The notes under the pieces were generated by a model. The model was not told the origin of the DNA. It saw only the letters and a program-made list of their open reading frames with translations, and ran no database searches. A DNA stretch of 11,334 bases from an uncultured Flavonifractor sp. GTDB lineage: Bacteria > Bacillota > Clostridia > Oscillospirales > Oscillospiraceae. Made by a program: the position numbers and the translations under genes. This document shows positions 5,865-11,334 of the stretch, piece after piece; within the stretch, counting starts at the first letter, position 1; every line of letters begins with the position of its first letter. Location: positions 1 through 11,334 of the forward strand of contig CAJUDT010000076.1 in NCBI GenBank assembly GCA_910585415.1, read 5' to 3'.

Positions 5865-7193
5865 GTGTCAGCTGTGAAGTTCTCCTTCAAGCCCACAGGC
5901 GGGCCGCAAGTCTGGTTCAGCCAGCCCATGATTTTCCTCAAGTGGATGCTCTTCGCCTGCGTCACCGGCCTGGTAATCGGGGTGGTCAGCGCCGCCTTTT
6001 CCGCCTGCTTCCACTGGGCCGTACACCTGCGGGCGAAATACCCCTGGCTGCTGCTTCTCCTGCCTGCGGCGGGCGCGGCCATCGCTTTCGTCTATCGGGC
6101 CTGCGGCATGGAGCACAACCGGGGGACCAGCCAGGTCCTGGATGCCGTAGGCGAGGATGCCCCGGTCCCCCTGCGCACCGCGCCCCTGGTCTTTGTGTCC
6201 ACCATCCTGACCCATTTGGTGGGCGGGTCCTCCGGGCGGGAGGGGGCTATTCTGCAAATCGGCGGTTCTATTGCCTCCAGTGTGGGGCGGTATCTGCGCC
6301 TGGAGGCTTGGGACCGGCGGGCGCTGACCATGTGCGGTATGTCCGCCGCCTTTTCCGCCCTCTTCGGCACCCCTCTGGCCGCCGCTACCTTCGTCATGGA
6401 AGTGGTCAGTGTGGGCGTGCTCTATGATGCCGCTATCGTCCCCTGTGTGCTCTCGGCCTTTGTGGGCCTGCTGACCGCCCGGACCCTGGGCGTGCCGGGC
6501 ACCGATTTCACTTTGGCTGGTATCCCCGACCTGGCCCCCCTGACCCTGATTCAGGCGGTGGGCATGGGGGTGCTCTTTGCACTGCTGTCCATCCTGTTCT
6601 GCCGGATTATGCACCTGCCCACGGAGCTCCGGGAAAAGTCCCGGCTGGGGAGCGTCTCATGGGCCGCTCTGGGCGGCGGGCTGGTGATTGGGCTGACTCT
6701 GCTGGTCTGGCTGTGGAACCCGGGCACCTTCGACTACAACGGCGCGGGTGAGGACATCATCCATGCCGCCGCCGCCGGACAGGCCCGGCCGGAAGCCTTC
6801 CTTCTGAAAATCATTTTTACCGCCGTTACCCTGGGGGCGGGCTTCAAGGGGGGAGAAATCGTCCCCGTGTTCTTTACCGGAGCCACCTTCGGCTGTGTGG
6901 CCGCGCCCCTGCTGGGGCTGCACCCCTCCTTTGGCGCGGGGCTGGGGATGGTCAGCTTGTTCTGCGGCGTCACCAACTGCCCCGTGACCTCCCTGCTGCT
7001 GGCCGTCGAGCTCTTCGCCGGAGACAGCCCCGGCCTGCTCACCGGCCACAGCTTAGGCCTCTTCGCCGCGTCCATCGGGGTGTCCTTTATGCTCTCCGGG
7101 TATTACGGCCTGTATAACGGCCAGAAATTCGCCTTCTCCAAGCTCCGGCATGAGCCCATCAACCTCCGGGCCAACGAACACACGGAGCGGTGA
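5865..7193 (+). CDS. ClC-family anion channel/transporter, CLC-F-like
   Basis: A 442-residue polytopic membrane protein (ten or more hydrophobic helices) of the ClC superfamily, moving Cl- or F-, usually against H+. Seen (numbered from GTG 5865): GSSGREGA with the gating glutamate at about 126, then ILQIGGSIAS; GFKGGEIVPVFFTGATFG (326 on), which resembles the CLC-F fluoride branch more than the GGIFAP of classical ClC; and a final helix pair ending CPVTSLLLAVELFAGD. Where CLC-F proteins have GNNLI I read GTSQV, so the anion is uncertain. Start: GTG 5865 has GAAAGG 4 bases upstream; GTG 5874 is possible. The longer frame from GTG 5790 has no ribosome site and would overlap the leader hairpin. 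Driven by its own extended -10 promoter. No terminator is seen behind it. Confidence 0.88.
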   Translation: MSAVKFSFKPTGGPQVWFSQPMIFLKWMLFACVTGLVIGVVSAAFSACFHWAVHLRAKYPWLLLLLPAAGAAIAFVYRACGMEHNRGTSQVLDAVGEDAPVPLRTAPLVFVSTILTHLVGGSSGREGAILQIGGSIASSVGRYLRLEAWDRRALTMCGMSAAFSALFGTPLAAATFVMEVVSVGVLYDAAIVPCVLSAFVGLLTARTLGVPGTDFTLAGIPDLAPLTLIQAVGMGVLFALLSILFCRIMHLPTELREKSRLGSVSWAALGGGLVIGLTLLVWLWNPGTFDYNGAGEDIIHAAAAGQARPEAFLLKIIFTAVTLGAGFKGGEIVPVFFTGATFGCVAAPLLGLHPSFGAGLGMVSLFCGVTNCPVTSLLLAVELFAGDSPGLLTGHSLGLFAASIGVSFMLSGYYGLYNGQKFAFSKLRHEPINLRANEHTER

Positions 7194-7296
7194 GGGGGTC
7201 CGGCGCCTGCCGGGCGGAGGACAGCCGCCCCAGCTCCAGACCCAGGCAAATCCCGGTCGAAAACAGTTCGTAGACCATATGCAGAAGAACATCCAT
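7159..7296 (-). CDS. Candidate 45-residue small protein, unknown
   Basis: Minus-strand ATG at 7296 is preceded by AGAGGTG with a 6-base spacer, a good ribosome site. The peptide begins MDVLLHMVYELFSTGICLGL, a hydrophobic possibly membrane-associated stretch, and ends Arg/Pro-rich at TGA 7161-7159. It overlaps the 3' end of the ClC-type gene by 35 bases on the opposite strand. A TTGACA lies upstream on the same strand (7332-7327) but without a clear -10. I do not recognise a family. It could equally be a chance ORF. Confidence 0.35.
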   Translation of the reverse strand: MDVLLHMVYELFSTGICLGLELGRLSSARQAPDPLTAPCVRWPGG

Positions 7297-7348
7297 CGTC
7301 AACACCTCTTATGAATTATTGCTTCGTGTCAATGGCTGGAGGGATTTT

Positions 7349-7573
7349 TTGAGTGAATTTTGCAAACGGCTCCGGGAAATCCGGCTGGAAAAGGGCCTGA
7401 AACAACGAGAAATGGCCGACCGTCTGGCCATTACCCTGCGGGCCTATCAGTATTATGAAGAGGGCAAGCATATTCCAGATTTATACGGCTTGCTGGCGCT
7501 GGCGGATATTTTGGAGGTGTCTTTGGATTACCTGACAGGCCGCAGCGAACGGCAGGAAAGGGAAGGCTTATGA
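7349..7573 (+). CDS. XRE-family HTH regulator, candidate controller (C) protein
   Basis: A 74-residue DNA-binding protein, almost only a lambda-repressor-like HTH_3 domain (about 6-60): RLREIRLEKGLKQREMADRL, then RAYQYYEEGKHIPDLYGLLA and LEVSLDYLTGR. I chose TTG 7349 because GGAGGG (7338-7343) sits 5 bases upstream; the frame also extends to a TTG at 7319 without a ribosome site. The last codons (GGC TTA TGA) are part of the 10-bp direct repeat that flanks the MITE-like element. Without that element the gene ends 24 bp before the endonuclease start, so it was probably the first gene of the restriction-modification operon. C proteins are of this size and fold. An unrelated host or phage-type repressor is the alternative. 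No clear C-box was identified. Confidence 0.85.
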   Translation: MSEFCKRLREIRLEKGLKQREMADRLAITLRAYQYYEEGKHIPDLYGLLALADILEVSLDYLTGRSERQEREGL

Positions 7574-7574
7574 C
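7565..7574 (+). repeat. Direct repeat, left copy (target duplication)
   Basis: GGCTTATGAC here is repeated exactly at 7748-7757; the next two bases (CA) also match, giving 12 bp. The copy contains the stop codon of the XRE gene. It is best read as a target-site duplication made when the MITE-like element inserted. Confidence 0.7.
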
Positions 7575-7626
7575 CAGACTGTCGAAAAACCGCTTAGACC
7601 AAAGGTTTCGGAGGGAAAGATAGTGT

Positions 7627-7653
7627 GAAAGAAAACCGTCAGGGTTTTCTTTC
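7627..7653 (+). repeat. Perfect 11-bp hairpin inside the MITE-like element
   Basis: GAAAGAAAACC (7627-7637) pairs perfectly with GGTTTTCTTTC (7643-7653) around a 5-base loop. The right arm is T-rich but no T-run follows, so termination activity is doubtful. Confidence 0.7.
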
Positions 7654-7666
7654 GCGTCGGAATCAC

Positions 7667-7703
7667 AAAATTTCGGAACTTGTGCAACAAGTTTTGAAAT
7701 TTT
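7667..7703 (+). repeat. Long hairpin inside the MITE-like element
   Basis: AAAATTTC (7667-7674) pairs with GAAATTTT (7696-7703), and AACTTGT (7677-7683) with ACAAGTT (7687-7693). The two helices are separated by a 2x2 internal loop, with a 3-base apical loop. Fifteen base pairs in total. Confidence 0.75.
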
Positions 7704-7747
7704 CCTCAGCTTGGCGGGAACGTCCGCAGGACTTTTTCGACAAGCTG

Positions 7748-7757
7748 GGCTTATGAC
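7748..7757 (+). repeat. Direct repeat, right copy (target duplication)
   Basis: An exact copy of the ten bases at 7565-7574. It marks the right edge of the MITE-like insertion. Confidence 0.7.
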
Positions 7758-7780
7758 CAAGGTGCATTGAAGGTGATTTC

Positions 7781-8404
7781 TTGGACCAAGAAATGTTTCA
7801 AATTATAAAGTCTATGGCCAGCCGCTACGCGGAAGAGCTGAAACGGCGGGTGGAGCGGCGCACTGTGGAAATGGAACAGGATGACACATCCCACTATCTG
7901 CTCTATCGCGTATTAGGCGTTATGGAGGAAGAGGGCCGCCTCATAGACCTGTACCAAAACAAAGGGCGTTTTCTGTACAAATACGCAGGTTCTTTTTTGG
8001 AGGAAGCCGCTGTTGCCTGCATCAAACACCGGTTTCCCCAAGCCACAAGGGTCAAAATTCCAAATCCTTCAGGAGGCCGTCCTAAAACCTTTGAAATTGA
8101 TTGTCTGGTAGACGGTTTGGCACATGAAATAAAGTGGCGTGATGCTACAACCGATGGAGATCATATCACAAAAGAGCATACCCGTGTACGGGCAATTCGG
8201 GAAAGCGGCTATGTTCCAGTCCGCGTTATGTTCTACTACCCCCAGCGGCTGCAGGCAATGCGCATTCAGGAGACATTGGAAACACTGTATCAGGGCATTG
8301 GCGGAAGCTATTACTGCGGCGACCGGGCCTGGGCATACATCAAAGATCTTACCAACATCGACCTGCTGAAAATTTTGGAAGAAATCGCAAATGTCAGGGG
8401 GTAA
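7781..8404 (+). CDS. ApaLI-like type II restriction endonuclease
   Basis: A 207-residue protein that I recognise as the ApaLI endonuclease family, whose prototype cleaves GTGCAC. Seen: SFLEEAAVACIKHRFP, then RPKTFEIDCLVDG and HEIKWRDATTDGDHITKEHT, then ESGYVPVRVMFYYP and a C-terminal helical region. The likely PD-(D/E)xK core is Asp107, Glu116 and Lys118, all present, so it should be active. The start is TTG 7781 with AAGGTG 5 bases upstream; ATG 7793 lacks a ribosome site. It overlaps the methyltransferase start by 14 bases. Base composition is AT-richer than the flanking chromosomal genes. Specificity for GTGCAC is inferred from the family, not shown; reading both strands by eye I found no GTGCAC in the window. 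Confidence 0.85.
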   Translation: MDQEMFQIIKSMASRYAEELKRRVERRTVEMEQDDTSHYLLYRVLGVMEEEGRLIDLYQNKGRFLYKYAGSFLEEAAVACIKHRFPQATRVKIPNPSGGRPKTFEIDCLVDGLAHEIKWRDATTDGDHITKEHTRVRAIRESGYVPVRVMFYYPQRLQAMRIQETLETLYQGIGGSYYCGDRAWAYIKDLTNIDLLKILEEIANVRG

Positions 8405-9623
8405 CCGTGGGTTTATGTTAATCCAAGATGACTGTTTGAACGGACTGAAAACACTGAAGCACTGCACGGTAGATATGATTTATCTGGACCCGCCCTTTTT
8501 TACGCAAAAGCAGCATATGCTGCGCAGTGCAGCCGGGACCGTATACGGTTTTTCCGACGTCTGGAGCTCACGCGGGGATTATTTAGCCTTTCTGAAGGAG
8601 CGGCTGATCGAAATGCGGCGGGTTTTGAAGGACACTGGCTCGATTTTTCTGCATTGTGACAGCACATCGTCTCACTATGTCCGTCTGCTGTTAGATGAGG
8701 TCTTTGGAGAACAGCAGTTCCGAAGTGAAATTATCTGGAGCTACAAACGATGGTCAAACGCTAAAAAAGGTCTGCTGTCCGGGCATCAGACAATTTTTTT
8801 CTACTCCAAATCCAGTCGCTATAAATTCAATGTCCAGTACGGAACTTACTCACCCACAACAAACTTAGACCAGATTTTGCAGGAGCGGATTCGGAACGCG
8901 GACGGAAAGGTTATCTATAAACGCGACGAGCGCGGGAACACCGTTCCGGCAAAAGAAAAGCAGGGTGTTCCCATGTCCGATGTCTGGGAAATCCCATTTC
9001 TCAACCCGAAAGCCAAAGAGCGCACGGGATATCCCACCCAAAAGCCCATTGAGCTGCTCCAAAGAATCATCCGTATCAGCACAGATGAAGGGGATTTCAT
9101 TGCAGACCCATTTTGCGGCAGCGGCTCCACATTGGTGGCGGCCAAGCTGCTGCGGCGGGACTATATCGGGATGGACAACAGCCCCGCCGCCATTCAGCTG
9201 TGCAGAGAGCGGTTGTCCTGCCCCCAAAAAACAGAGTCTCAGCTGCTCAAAACCGGCGTGACCTCATACCAAACCAAAACCCCGGAGGAACAGGCGATTT
9301 TGAGTCAATTTGACTGCGATATCGTCCAGCGAAACAGGGGAATTGATGCGTTTTTGAAAAAGCACTATCTAGGCGCGCCGGTAGCAATTAAACTGCAAAA
9401 ACCTTCCGAATCACTGCAAGAGGCAATCTCTCTTCTGCATATGGCCGGAAAGAAAAAACGATGCAGTTTCACCGTGCTGATTCAGCGGCGGCAGGATTCC
9501 GCAGAACCCAAAGGGGACATCCCATCCAATATGATTATCATCAGCAGCACAAAATTAACGCTCGAGCAAAGGCTTGAACAGGCAATTTGTACCGACAATC
9601 ATCTATGTGCAGAAAGTTCCTAA
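8391..9623 (+). CDS. DNA amino-methyltransferase (N6-adenine or N4-cytosine), beta class
   Basis: A 410-residue methyltransferase, partner of the endonuclease, protecting its site by methylating an exocyclic amino group with S-adenosylmethionine. Catalytic motif IV is YLDPPF (31-36) and the SAM-binding motif I is DPFCGSG (239-245), with IV before I, which defines the beta class. The segment between (about 110-225) carries the target recognition region; GYPTQKP precedes motif I. After about residue 270 there is an extra domain with RNRGIDAFLKKHY and PVAIKLQKPSESLQEAISLL, function unknown. ATG 8391 overlaps the endonuclease gene by 14 bases behind a moderate GGAAGA. ATG 8415 (MLIQDDCLNGL) fits the usual N-terminus of the family and may be the true start. 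Sample 8761-8820 has 26 G+C of 60, low for the region. Confidence 0.9.
   Translation: MSGGNRGFMLIQDDCLNGLKTLKHCTVDMIYLDPPFFTQKQHMLRSAAGTVYGFSDVWSSRGDYLAFLKERLIEMRRVLKDTGSIFLHCDSTSSHYVRLLLDEVFGEQQFRSEIIWSYKRWSNAKKGLLSGHQTIFFYSKSSRYKFNVQYGTYSPTTNLDQILQERIRNADGKVIYKRDERGNTVPAKEKQGVPMSDVWEIPFLNPKAKERTGYPTQKPIELLQRIIRISTDEGDFIADPFCGSGSTLVAAKLLRRDYIGMDNSPAAIQLCRERLSCPQKTESQLLKTGVTSYQTKTPEEQAILSQFDCDIVQRNRGIDAFLKKHYLGAPVAIKLQKPSESLQEAISLLHMAGKKKRCSFTVLIQRRQDSAEPKGDIPSNMIIISSTKLTLEQRLEQAICTDNHLCAESS
9574..9602 (+). promoter_or_regulatory. Weak candidate promoter for sdaAB-sdaAA
   Basis: TTGAAC (9574-9579), a 17-base spacer and AATCAT (9597-9602) form an imperfect sigma-A-type promoter inside the 3' end of the methyltransferase gene. 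The serine dehydratase genes need some promoter if they are not read from the restriction-modification transcript, and no better one is seen. Confidence 0.22.
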
Positions 9624-9640
9624 CCTTTTCTTAAAAGGAG
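9624..9640 (+). promoter_or_regulatory. sdaAB ribosome site inside a small hairpin
   Basis: AAAGGAG (9634-9640) lies 6 bases before ATG 9647. The bases right after the methyltransferase stop, CCTTTT (9624-9629), pair with AAAAGG (9633-9638) around a 3-base loop, covering most of the ribosome site. The stem is short and A/T-rich, so control by it is only a possibility. Confidence 0.35.
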
Positions 9641-9646
9641 TGTACC

Positions 9647-10315
9647 ATGACCATATTTGACATCATGGGCCCGGTGATGGTGGGTCCCTCGTCCTCCCAT
9701 ACGGCGGGAGCGGCTCGCATTGGGCGCATTACCCGCCGCCTGCTGGGGGTTCAGCCGGCGGCGGCGGATCTGCTGCTGCACGGCTCCTTTGCGGCCACCG
9801 GGGCGGGCCACGGTACGGACCGGGCGTTAGCGGCGGGCCTGCTGGGCATGGAGCCCGACGACCCCCGGCTTCCCCAGTCCTTCGAGCTGGCGCGGGAGGC
9901 GGGGATGGACCTCACCCTGGGCAAGACGACCCTCAAGGGGGTCCATCCTAATTCTGTACTGGTGCGGGCCACCGCGCCCGACGGGCATGTGCTGGAGGTG
10001 GTCGCCTCGTCCCTAGGGGGCGGGCGGGTCAAGGTGTGCTCCATTGACGGCCTGGAGGCCAGCTTCAGCGGAGAGCTGCCCACGTTGATTATCCGCAATC
10101 GGGACAAGCCCGGCATGGTGGCGGAGGTGACCTCCGCCCTGTCCCGGCACGCGGTGAATATTGCCGCCATGCAGCTGTATCGGGACATGCGGGGCGGGCT
10201 GGCGGTGATGGTGCTGGAGAGTGACCAGTCCATCCCGGCGGCGGCGGTGGCGGAGCTTCGGGCCTGCCCGGGGGTAGTGCGGCTGGTGTATCTGGATTTG
10301 GAGGGGGCGGAGTAA
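9647..10315 (+). CDS. sdaAB: L-serine dehydratase, iron-sulfur dependent, beta subunit
   Basis: A 222-residue subunit of the cytosolic two-subunit [4Fe-4S] L-serine dehydratase (L-serine to pyruvate plus ammonia). The N-terminal domain shows the family signature MGPVMVGPSSSHTAGAARIG (7-26), and later LKGVHPNS. The C-terminus (about 143-215) is an ACT domain (LIIRNRDKPGMVAEVTSALS, VNIAAMQLYRD), usually a site for amino-acid binding and control. Length and domain order match the family. ATG 9647 has AAAGGAG 6 bases upstream. The stop overlaps the next start as TAATG (10313-10317), implying coupled, equimolar synthesis with the alpha subunit. GC content returns to the high local level right after the restriction-modification cassette, marking the cassette's right edge. 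Confidence 0.95.
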   Translation: MTIFDIMGPVMVGPSSSHTAGAARIGRITRRLLGVQPAAADLLLHGSFAATGAGHGTDRALAAGLLGMEPDDPRLPQSFELAREAGMDLTLGKTTLKGVHPNSVLVRATAPDGHVLEVVASSLGGGRVKVCSIDGLEASFSGELPTLIIRNRDKPGMVAEVTSALSRHAVNIAAMQLYRDMRGGLAVMVLESDQSIPAAAVAELRACPGVVRLVYLDLEGAE

Positions 10316-11163
10316 TGGCATTTTCGTCCATTGCGGGCCTGCTGGCGGCGGCGGAGGGCCGTCCGCTGTGGGAGGCCGTTTTAGAAGAGGACCTGCGGGA
10401 CCGCGGGGTGGAGCGGGGGCGCTCCTGGGACAAGATGGAGGGCCTCTGGCGGGCGATGCGGGAGCCGGTGGAGGGGTATGACCCCCAGCGCCGGTCCCCC
10501 AGCGGCCTCACCGGCGGCGAGGGGGCCCTGTTGGAGGGCCCTGGGGCGGGGCTGTGTCCGCCCTTTTTGCGGGAGGTGATTGCCACGGCCCTCAAGACGG
10601 GGGAGTGCAATGCCTGTATGGGGCGCATTGTGGCGGCGCCCACGGCGGGGGCCAGCGGGGTGCTGCCGGCGGTGTTGATTCCGCTCCAGCGGCGGGACGG
10701 GATTCCGGATGAAAGGATGGTTCAGGCGCTGTATGTGTCCGCCGGGTTCGGGCAGGTGATTGCCCAGCGGGCCTCCATTGCCGGGGCGGAGGGCGGCTGT
10801 CAGGCGGAGGTTGGCTCCGCGTCGGGGATGGCTGCGGCCGCTTTGGTTCACATTATGGGGGGCTCGGCGGAGCAGATGGCCCATGCCTGCGGGATGGCGC
10901 TGGCCAATACTCTGGGGTTGGTGTGCGACCCGGTGGCGGGCCTGGTGGAGGTTCCCTGCGTGAAACGAAACGTGATGGGGGCGGTCAATGCGCTCTCCTG
11001 CGCCGAGATGGCCCTGTCCGGGGCGGGGAGTGTGATTCCCTGTGATGAGGTCATCGACGCTATGCGCAGTGTGGGGGAGTGCCTCCCCGCTGCCCTGCGC
11101 GAGACTGGAGGCGGGGGACTGGCCGCTAGTCCGACCGGGCGGAGGATTGCTGAGGGGATGTGA
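10315..11163 (+). CDS. sdaAA: L-serine dehydratase, iron-sulfur dependent, alpha subunit
   Basis: A 282-residue catalytic subunit that carries the [4Fe-4S] cluster on which serine is dehydrated. Seen: GECNACMGRIVAAPTAGASG (about 96-115), EGGCQAEVGSASGMAAA with Cys162, and CDPVAGLVEVPCVKRN with Cys204 and Cys215. These three cysteines, 42 and 11 residues apart, are the expected cluster ligands; the same spacing is, as I recall, found in the structurally known Legionella enzyme. The C-terminus ends with ETGGGGLAASPTGRR as usual. It starts one base into the sdaAB stop (TAATG). Sample 10501-10560 has 48 G+C of 60, typical of the core genes here. No classical terminator is seen after it; a structured repeat follows. 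Confidence 0.95.
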   Translation: MAFSSIAGLLAAAEGRPLWEAVLEEDLRDRGVERGRSWDKMEGLWRAMREPVEGYDPQRRSPSGLTGGEGALLEGPGAGLCPPFLREVIATALKTGECNACMGRIVAAPTAGASGVLPAVLIPLQRRDGIPDERMVQALYVSAGFGQVIAQRASIAGAEGGCQAEVGSASGMAAAALVHIMGGSAEQMAHACGMALANTLGLVCDPVAGLVEVPCVKRNVMGAVNALSCAEMALSGAGSVIPCDEVIDAMRSVGECLPAALRETGGGGLAASPTGRRIAEGM

Positions 11164-11207
11164 CTTGCTTCGGCTTTCCCGTTTGCTTCTTCCTCGGTTC
11201 TCCCTAC

Positions 11208-11236
11208 GTTTCGTTACCTGGTCCCGCCTCCGGCGG
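11208..11236 (-). repeat. 29-bp repeat, inverted copy of window bases 1-29
   Basis: Read on the minus strand, this stretch matches bases 1-29 at 28 of 29 positions (A/G at position 20). Beyond it, the minus strand continues with GAGGAAGAAGCAAA (11195-11182), resembling 43-56 with a one-base offset, so the similarity extends about 55 bases. The left copy lies in a coding frame, this one in an intergenic region. Confidence 0.85.
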
Positions 11237-11294
11237 GTTACTTTCTAAGTGATTAGAAAGTAACCAAAGAATCACCAGCGAAACCTACGGTTTC
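11223..11294 (+). repeat. Structured intergenic repeat with three hairpins
   Basis: Three stems lie in a row. CCCGCC (11223-11228) pairs with GGCGGG (11232-11237). GGTTACTTTCTAA (11236-11248) pairs perfectly with TTAGAAAGTAACC (11253-11265) around a 4-base loop. GAAACC (11280-11285) pairs with GGTTTC (11289-11294). The first two share GG and so are alternatives. The block looks like a dispersed intergenic repeat of Clostridia genomes. It may slow or end sda transcription, but no T-run follows. The rest (11295-11334) is G-rich with no gene seen. Confidence 0.7.
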
Positions 11295-11334
11295 TCTGGA
11301 CACTTCCCTCAAAAAACGGGGGTGGGGGGCGGCC

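Larger units (their letters stand above)
7575..7747 (+). mobile_element. MITE-like non-coding element, 173 bp
   Basis: The ends are 15-bp inverted repeats matching at 13 positions: CAGACTGTCGAAAAA (7575-7589) and TTTTTCGACAAGCTG (7733-7747). The inner ten bases match perfectly. A 10-bp direct repeat flanks it on both sides. There is no ORF of note inside. The interior is highly structured: a perfect 11-bp hairpin (7627-7653), a long hairpin (7667-7703), and AGCTTG/CAAGCT arms (7708-7713, 7741-7746). The element separates the XRE gene from the endonuclease gene and may alter read-through between them. It would be moved by a transposase in trans; none is in the window. The family is not recognised by name. 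Confidence 0.68.

Noticed and set aside
5770..5865. Fluoride riboswitch before the ClC-type gene
   Set aside because: I looked for the conserved fluoride-riboswitch segments as I know them and did not find them; only the two hairpins are present.
7627..7653. Rho-independent terminator after the XRE gene
   Set aside because: The stem is good but no T-run follows the right arm, and it is part of the MITE-like element.
7753..7770. Five-codon ORF ATG-ACC-AAG-GTG-CAT-TGA before the endonuclease gene
   Set aside because: It arises from the right copy of the target duplication and has no convincing ribosome site.
11317..11334. G-quadruplex at the right edge
   Set aside because: The G runs are cut by the window end and only two long runs are complete, so four tracts cannot be shown.

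Overview
The window looks like a chromosomal segment of a GC-rich gut-type Firmicute. An Oscillospiraceae-like genus (Flavonifractor, Oscillibacter or Intestinimonas type) is my best guess. The pointers are a two-subunit L-serine dehydratase, a Clostridia-style mnmG-mnmA pair, strong GGAGG ribosome sites, frequent GTG/TTG starts and structured intergenic repeats. This is inference from gene style, not a database match.

Layout. Bases 1-3979 (+) hold a tight operon: the end of an upstream gene with a 20-residue duplicated tail, a YegS/DgkB-type lipid kinase, mnmG, a 15-codon leader ORF and mnmA. MnmG and MnmA act on the same wobble uridine (U34) of tRNAs, adding the C5 side chain and the 2-thio group. 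A perfect 15-bp bidirectional terminator (3988-4027) ends this operon and the convergent minus-strand pair behind it. That pair is a HlyC/CorC-type membrane protein (5661-4309) followed by a small CPCC-type cysteine-rich ORF (4308-4030), which lacks any ATG/GTG/TTG start and lies in frame behind the corC-like UAG stop.

A divergent control region (about 5662-5864) carries two back-to-back extended -10 promoters, one for the corC-like gene and one for a ClC-family anion transporter with CLC-F-like features. The transporter has a two-hairpin 5' leader. Bases 7159-7348 hold a candidate 45-residue minus-strand small protein.

Bases 7349-9623 form a restriction-modification cassette: a small XRE regulator (a candidate controller protein), an ApaLI-like endonuclease and a beta-class amino-methyltransferase. 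The second half is clearly AT-richer than its surroundings. A 173-bp MITE-like element with 15-bp terminal inverted repeats and a 10-bp target duplication sits between the regulator and the endonuclease. Removing it leaves the two genes 24 bp apart.

Bases 9647-11163 hold sdaAB and sdaAA, the two subunits of an iron-sulfur L-serine dehydratase (serine to pyruvate and ammonia), overlapping by one base. The last 170 bases are a structured repeat with three hairpins. Its first 29 bases, inverted, match window bases 1-29 at 28 of 29 positions.

The least ordinary parts are the restriction-modification cassette interrupted by the MITE-like element, the start-less CPCC ORF, the leader ORF before mnmA and the repeat-derived protein tail at the left edge. 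I saw no CRISPR array, tRNA or rRNA.
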